A DNA stretch of 64,000 nt from Candidatus Stahliibacteriota bacterium (GTDB lineage Bacteria > Hydrothermota > Tepidihabitantia > SM23-42), in contig JAUVZL010000002.1 in NCBI GenBank assembly GCA_030602565.1, positions 1 through 64,000 on the forward strand. Direction: 5' to 3'. A program made the translations under genes and the position numbers. Below, piece after piece: positions 58,483 to 64,000 of the stretch. The stretch's first letter is position 1. Every line of letters starts with the position of its first letter. The notes below the pieces were generated by a model. The model was not told the DNA's origin. It ran no database searches and saw only the letters and a program-made list of their open reading frames with translations.

Positions 58483-59137
58483 ACTCATCATAATGGCTCA
58501 CCCTGACGACCCTGAACTTGCTTGTGGTGGTACTATTGCTCAATGGGCAGAACGCGACAGGGTTCACTATATCATCGCGTCCTGCGGAGAAAAGGGTACC
58601 TGGGATAAGAATGCAGAACCGCTGGCTATAGCCCGTAATAGAGAAAAGGAAGCAAAGACAGCCGCCAAGTTCCTCGGTGTTCACCGGGTCATTTTCCTTC
58701 GCCACCCAGACGGCGAGATGGCATTTACTCCAACTCTGAGATTAGAACTCGCGGCGTTGATCCGCTCTATCAAACCTTATACCGTTGTCACCCACGACCC
58801 ATGGCGCAGGCAATTCCATCCTGACCACCGCGCAATTGGTTTTGTTGTCATCGATGCGATAATGATTGCGCGCGACTGGCATTTCTATCCTTTCCTCAAG
58901 GAAATTGGACTGAGAATCCACCGGCCAAGAGAACTTCTCCTCACACCTTCTGACAAACCGACTTTTATCAATGATATCACGGCTAATTTTGATAAAAAAA
59001 TCAAAGCCATAAGCCTACACAGAAGCCAATTACGCCAGCTGCCTGAATGGCAAAAGCGTATCAAACAGCGCGCGCTTAATGATGGAAAACTCGGTGGTTA
59101 CAAATTCGCTGAGGGATTCTACAAAATGCGCGTGTAG
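58460..59137 (+). CDS. PIG-L/LmbE-family deacetylase
   Basis: IMAHPDDPELACGGTIAQWAE; HDPWRRQFHPDHRA; start revised from 58205 to ATG 58460. Confidence 0.85.
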   Translation: MKKSAKNRLIIMAHPDDPELACGGTIAQWAERDRVHYIIASCGEKGTWDKNAEPLAIARNREKEAKTAAKFLGVHRVIFLRHPDGEMAFTPTLRLELAALIRSIKPYTVVTHDPWRRQFHPDHRAIGFVVIDAIMIARDWHFYPFLKEIGLRIHRPRELLLTPSDKPTFINDITANFDKKIKAISLHRSQLRQLPEWQKRIKQRALNDGKLGGYKFAEGFYKMRV

Positions 59138-59190
59138 TTCCTGAACCACTCCTGTCTTTACTTGTGATTTTCTTTTCAGTATAATAGCTC

Positions 59191-60087
59191 ATGGATGTAG
59201 CCATCCCATATTTAGGTGAAAGTTTAGCCCTGCTTACTGCTGTAGTTTGGGCATTTGCAGTCATTCTGTTCAAAAAAAGTGGGGAAACAGTCCACCCTAT
59301 CGCGCTCAACTCATTCAAGAACTTATTGGCGGTTGTCCTATTTATCCCGACTATATGGCTCTTTGGTGAAACATTACTGCATCCAGTTCCGGCGCATGTC
59401 TACATACTTTTATTGCTCAGTGGGGCAATCGGTATAGGCATTGGCGATACACTTTTTTTTAAGTGCCTGAACTTGCTCGGGGCTGGTCTGACTGCGATTG
59501 TCGATTGCCTGTACAGCCCTTTCATAATCGGACTGTCTATTATCTGGTTGAAAGAAAGCCTCACTTTGCTACAGATAGTAGGTGCGCTCGTGATTATATC
59601 TTCAATAATGATTGCAACCGGCATAACAGGAAGAGAAAGAATCAGCCGCAAAAACCTGGTTAAGGGGATCCTCTACGGCCTACTGGCGCTTGCCGCTATG
59701 GCGGTGAGCATTGTTATGATCAAGCCCCTGCTTGAACAGTCTCCTCTATTATGGGCGATAGAAATTCGCCTATTTGGTGGTGTTATGGCTCTGGTGCTCA
59801 TTCTAATTTTTCATCCGGTACGACGCACAATCATCGCTTCACTCTTCTCACACCATAGCTGGATCTACACGATTTCAGGCTCATTTTTCGGTGCGTATGT
59901 GGCAATGTTTGTCTGGCTGGCAGGGATGAAATATACGCAAGCCTCAATAGCCGCTGCATTGAACCAAACCAGTACCATTTTCATCTTTATTTTTGCGGCT
60001 TTTTTCTTGAAAGAACCGATAAATCTAAAACGCACAATAGGAATTATCCTTGCCTTTATTGGTTCTTTTCTTGTGCTGTTCGGGTGA
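59191..60087 (+). CDS. EamA/DMT-family transporter
   Basis: Ten TM with duplicated EamA halves. Confidence 0.85.
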   Translation: MDVAIPYLGESLALLTAVVWAFAVILFKKSGETVHPIALNSFKNLLAVVLFIPTIWLFGETLLHPVPAHVYILLLLSGAIGIGIGDTLFFKCLNLLGAGLTAIVDCLYSPFIIGLSIIWLKESLTLLQIVGALVIISSIMIATGITGRERISRKNLVKGILYGLLALAAMAVSIVMIKPLLEQSPLLWAIEIRLFGGVMALVLILIFHPVRRTIIASLFSHHSWIYTISGSFFGAYVAMFVWLAGMKYTQASIAAALNQTSTIFIFIFAAFFLKEPINLKRTIGIILAFIGSFLVLFG

Positions 60088-60114
60088 TAACAGGCTGACC
60101 GAGAATTAGGAGTA

Positions 60115-60220
60115 GGGCCTGTCTGCGTCTACCTGTGCCGTTGGCACGCCTGCCTGTCGCGTTGGCGACGCAGACAGGGCAGACAGGTGCGAACGCACAG
60201 GCAGGCGTTTACGCCCAGCG
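60115..60220. repeat. Dense nested palindrome cluster (CCTGTCTGC / GCAGACAGG family)
   Basis: gtgccgttggcac, gtcgcgttggcgac, gtgcgaacgcac nested within cctgtctgcgtc/gacgcagacagg. Confidence 0.7.
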
Positions 60221-60305
60221 TATTTCGAAGTTTTGAAGATATGAGGCTCTGAACTTCTTAACCTCGTAACTTCTTAAGTTCATCTTTTCCCATTAGCTAA
60301 AGGCT

Positions 60306-61145
60306 TTACTCAAACAAAGCTTCAACAAAAGCCGTTGGATCAAACTCAACAATATCGTCGATACCTTCGCCAATACCGAGATAAAGAACCGGTAGATCTA
60401 GTTCATTACATATTGGTATTATCGCACCTCCTTTTGAAGTGCCGTCGAACTTGGTGAGGATTAAACCGTTAATGCCGATTTCCTCGGTGAATATACAGGC
60501 TTGCTGTATTGAATTCTGACCAAGATTAGCATCGATTGTCAAAATATTCAAATCAGGTCCTTCTGGTCTGAATTTTGTAATCACCTTTCTTATCTTCCTC
60601 AATTCAGCCATCAGGTCGGCTCTCGTATGGAGCCGACCAGCCGTATCAACCAGGACTCTGTCAATAGACTTTGCCTGAGCTCTTGATATTGTATCAAAGA
60701 CCACGGCTGCAGCATCTTGCCCTTTTTGTGAAGTGACGATCTCAACATTTGCCCGACGCGCCCAGATTTCCAGTTGCTCGCTCGCTGCATCACGATAAGT
60801 ATCAGCGCACGCAAGGATTACTCGCTCAGATCGCTGATAAAGGTTTGCCAATTTTGCCACGGTCGTCGTTTTACCAGAACCGTTCACACCGCTCACCATG
60901 ATGATTACTGGTTTCTCAACATCGATTTTGGGGACATCTATACTAAGAAGATTGACCAACTCCTTTTTCAGGACTTCAACAAGGTCAACACCATCTTCAC
61001 CTATTCGTTGCAATATCTCATCTGTGTACTTAATGCCGACATCAGCTCTGAGCAAGATATCTTCAATTTCATTAGTTGATGCGCCTTTAGTGCGGGAAAA
61101 CAACTGGTTTGCTTTACTTAACGCCTGTTTGAACTTGTTAAGCAT
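60306..61145 (-). CDS. ftsY: Signal recognition particle receptor
   Basis: VSGVNGSGKTTTVAKLAN, ADTYRDAASEQL, VDTAGR, LTKFDGTSKGG. Confidence 0.95.
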   Translation of the reverse strand: MLNKFKQALSKANQLFSRTKGASTNEIEDILLRADVGIKYTDEILQRIGEDGVDLVEVLKKELVNLLSIDVPKIDVEKPVIIMVSGVNGSGKTTTVAKLANLYQRSERVILACADTYRDAASEQLEIWARRANVEIVTSQKGQDAAAVVFDTISRAQAKSIDRVLVDTAGRLHTRADLMAELRKIRKVITKFRPEGPDLNILTIDANLGQNSIQQACIFTEEIGINGLILTKFDGTSKGGAIIPICNELDLPVLYLGIGEGIDDIVEFDPTAFVEALFE

Positions 61146-64000
61146 CCAGATTTAGTTTTTCGAGGTCAGCAAGCTTTGCTGTAATTACCTTACTTTGACC
61201 ACGTTTTTCCATGGTCAACCCGTAGAGATAATCAGCATACTCCATGGTCGCGCGGTTATGGGTAATTATAACCACCTGTGTTCTTTGCGAAAGGTCGCGC
61301 AGAAACTTATTAAACCTTACCACATTTGCGTCGTCAAGCGGTGCATCAATCTCGTCAAGGATGCAGAAAGGAGCGGGTTTAACAAGGTACAAAGCCAGTA
61401 GCAGACTTACTGCCAGCAGAGTCCGTTCACCTCCGGAAAGTTGATTGATCACTTTTAACCGCTTGCCCTTCATACGGACTGCAATATCAACCTTTGACGT
61501 CAAGGGATTACTCGGATCACTCAGCACCAAATCTGCCTGTCCACCTTCAAAGAATTTTGAAAAAACGAAATTAAATTCTTTCTTAACTTCATCGAATATC
61601 GCAACGAAACGCTCCCGGGCGCGCGTATCAAGTTCGTCAATCGAATGCAGTAGGCTACTCTTCGCAGTGATTATATCATCACGCTGACCAAGAAACTCAT
61701 CAAGCCTTTTTTTCTCATTCTCAAAAAGTTCCAGACTGAGCGGGTTTACTTCGCCAAGCTTTTCCAATTTACCTCTTACTTCAACGAGCCGTGCTTCAGT
61801 ATTTGGGATATCTTCTTCAGGGACGTAGTCTCGAAGATCGACGCTGAATTCTTCTTCGCCTTTCTTCCAAACTTCATCTTTTTTGTAATTGAGTTGAAAT
61901 AATTCGTATTTTAGCTGCATGATTCTATTCTGAATCTCTTCGTGGCTTTTTTGCTTCTCCGCGAGTTGATCAAAAATCTTGTTGAGTCGATGGGTCAGGT
62001 CTTCAGCAAATTTTTCAGGCAGCAACGCCTCGATATCAGCCTTCTGGCTCTTCTTCGATTCCATCTCCTCTTTCAGTAGAGCAATCTGGCGCTCGACCTC
62101 ATCAAGGTTCTTGGCACCTCTGTCCTGCTTGAGCATACCTATCTCGCTCTCTACGGTCGTCATCTCAGACTTGAGTTGCTCAATACCCGTATCAATACTG
62201 CTGAGACGTTCATTATGAACAACCGCTTCCATTTTCTTCTCGTTCAGCAATACATTCTTGTCTTTGATATCACGTTCGATATCTCGGCTGTTCTCTAGCA
62301 AACTCTGCCGCTCATTTTCGATCTTCTTACTTAGTTCTTCCACTTCCTTGATCTTTGCTTCAATCTCTTGGATTTTTCCGGAGATTTGCTTGATATCATC
62401 TCTTGTAACCCTTTTATCGTTACCAATACTATCGTACTCTTTACCCACTTTCTCCAAATGGCGTTTCAACTCCTTTAGCTTCATTGATTGCTCAGATTTC
62501 TTGACATTTATTGCGAAAAGCCGATTTTTTTCTTCATCTATTCGGTTTTTTATCGCTTTTTGTTCATCGATAAGTCGTTTCTTTTCTTCATTGACAAAAA
62601 GTATCTCATTCTTTAAGGTTTCAAACTTCCCTTTATGTTCTTCAAGACGCTGACTGATTTTGAAGAACCCGATCTCACCCCGCTCAGTGATTATCATACC
62701 GTTCTTAATGAGTATTCCATCCCTAGTTACAAAACCACAATTATGATATTTGCTGGATAATTTATGCGCCTCGCTAAAATCGTCGACCAGGAAGTAACGA
62801 GTGAGTAAATTCTGGAGGACCATCTGTGACGACTTAAACTCAACAAATTGCGCAGCCGGAGTAAATTCCTCAGTTATCTCGACGGACGATTCTGCTTCGT
62901 GCGTTGCCTTCACGTCGATAAAACCAAAACGTCCTTCAGGGATATTGCTGAAATCACTAACCTTGTAATCATGTATCAGATAGTAATTCAGAATATCCCC
63001 AAGGCATATATCGATAACTGATTCGTAACCTGAAGTAACAGTTATATTATCCCTTAACAGACCCATGTTTCTGTTTTTAAAGTTCTCTTTTATCTCTTTA
63101 ACACTATTCTTTTCTTTGAGACGATGGGTCAATGTGTCGACAATGAGTTTGCATTCGGCCAAGCCATCCTGTCTATTTACCAAATCAGTCTCCAGCTCAG
63201 CCAGCTTTTTTTCATTACCCGTCAAGTCGCTATTGGCTTGTTCTAATCGCTGAGCAAGCTCATCCTGTTCCTTGACAACTGCATCCAACTCCACTTCCGA
63301 CTGTTCCATTGACCGCCGAGCCGTATCGATTTCTATTTGATGGGTATCGTATTCTTCATTAATGCGCGTTAGTATCGTCTCTTTATTTTCTTTTTCAAAA
63401 CGGAGTTTTGTGATCTGATTGCGGTACGCCTGGACGTCTGCCTGACCGCCAGCGATCAATTTATCTTTTTCCTTAAGTACCTCAGCAAGAGAAAAATACT
63501 TGCTGTCCGTAGCTTCCAATTGTTCTTGCTGCGCCTGAATGGAGGTTTTTACCTGATCTATTTGATCGGCAAGCTCAACTTTCTTACGGCCATATTCTTC
63601 AAGCCGATTTCGAGCGTTAACCAACGACTCCCCTTTTTCTTTAATGCTGGTTATGGTTCGTTCATTAGCAAGGGTTATCAGCCTTGCTTCTTCTTCTTCA
63701 TCGTTGATCTTCATGAGCAATTCTTCAAGAGCTTTATCAACTACGGCAATGTGTAAAAGGGTATCTTTCTTCGTGGTTTCAACTTGCGCCATCTTTTCCT
63801 TAAGCTGTTCTCTCTCTTCTTCCAGTTGTTTTATTTCTTGTATAATAGACTGTCGCTGGGTTTCGATACTGTCTTTCTGTACTTGAATCTTCGCTAATGC
63901 ATCGAGGCTACTCACAAAATCGTTCTTGAGCATGAATAGGGTCAAGACCTTGTATTCTTCCTTTAGTTCTTGGTAAAGCCTGGTCTGTCTTACCTGACGC
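61138..64000 (-). CDS. smc: Chromosome segregation protein SMC, 5' end beyond window
   Basis: Coiled coils, hinge, LSGGERTLLAVSLLLALY, CILDEIDAPLDDANV; reading frame stays open to position 64000. Confidence 0.92.
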   Translation of the reverse strand, partial: RQVRQTRLYQELKEEYKVLTLFMLKNDFVSSLDALAKIQVQKDSIETQRQSIIQEIKQLEEEREQLKEKMAQVETTKKDTLLHIAVVDKALEELLMKINDEEEEARLITLANERTITSIKEKGESLVNARNRLEEYGRKKVELADQIDQVKTSIQAQQEQLEATDSKYFSLAEVLKEKDKLIAGGQADVQAYRNQITKLRFEKENKETILTRINEEYDTHQIEIDTARRSMEQSEVELDAVVKEQDELAQRLEQANSDLTGNEKKLAELETDLVNRQDGLAECKLIVDTLTHRLKEKNSVKEIKENFKNRNMGLLRDNITVTSGYESVIDICLGDILNYYLIHDYKVSDFSNIPEGRFGFIDVKATHEAESSVEITEEFTPAAQFVEFKSSQMVLQNLLTRYFLVDDFSEAHKLSSKYHNCGFVTRDGILIKNGMIITERGEIGFFKISQRLEEHKGKFETLKNEILFVNEEKKRLIDEQKAIKNRIDEEKNRLFAINVKKSEQSMKLKELKRHLEKVGKEYDSIGNDKRVTRDDIKQISGKIQEIEAKIKEVEELSKKIENERQSLLENSRDIERDIKDKNVLLNEKKMEAVVHNERLSSIDTGIEQLKSEMTTVESEIGMLKQDRGAKNLDEVERQIALLKEEMESKKSQKADIEALLPEKFAEDLTHRLNKIFDQLAEKQKSHEEIQNRIMQLKYELFQLNYKKDEVWKKGEEEFSVDLRDYVPEEDIPNTEARLVEVRGKLEKLGEVNPLSLELFENEKKRLDEFLGQRDDIITAKSSLLHSIDELDTRARERFVAIFDEVKKEFNFVFSKFFEGGQADLVLSDPSNPLTSKVDIAVRMKGKRLKVINQLSGGERTLLAVSLLLALYLVKPAPFCILDEIDAPLDDANVVRFNKFLRDLSQRTQVVIITHNRATMEYADYLYGLTMEKRGQSKVITAKLADLEKLNLDA

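Overview
The window is a bacterial chromosome segment. Several C-terminal FlgD/T9SS-like sorting features and the gene mix suggest an uncultivated FCB-type lineage; that placement is inference. Left end (about 1-6.4 kb): an accessory minus-strand block with a nucleotidyltransferase, a 1119-aa SF1 helicase/PLD/zinc-ribbon protein, two separate C-terminal tyrosine-recombinase remnants that each overlap the next cargo start by ATGA, and two paralogous TM/zinc-ribbon proteins. Next comes tRNA-Thr and a repeat-rich intergenic zone. The housekeeping part contains a G1PDH-like gene, queG, arcC, rqcH, rluD, rph, murI, an amidase gene, smpB, ftsEX with an EnvC-like peptidase, trmI-like, secA and lipAB. 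An ECF sigma/Spy-like/thioredoxin/arsenic-efflux block (36-43.4 kb) precedes a distal spc/alpha ribosomal cluster (rpsH to rplQ, including rpmJ, which the ORF track misses). After an eroded tldD/prolyl oligopeptidase site come an MBL/acyltransferase/GT4/PIG-L cluster, ftsY and a window-truncated smc. Observations I rate highest: (1) recombinase-tail/cargo modules; (2) at least eleven genes with a full promoter ending about 5 nt before the start codon, consistent with leaderless mRNAs; (3) an AONS-family PLP-fold protein that appears to have lost its catalytic Lys, Asp and His; (4) an MshA-like GT4/PIG-L/acyltransferase cluster; (5) two MITE-like elements with TIRs and candidate TSDs; (6) intergenic palindromes with compensatory stem changes. 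No CRISPR array was seen. All calls come from reading the sequence; no searches were run.
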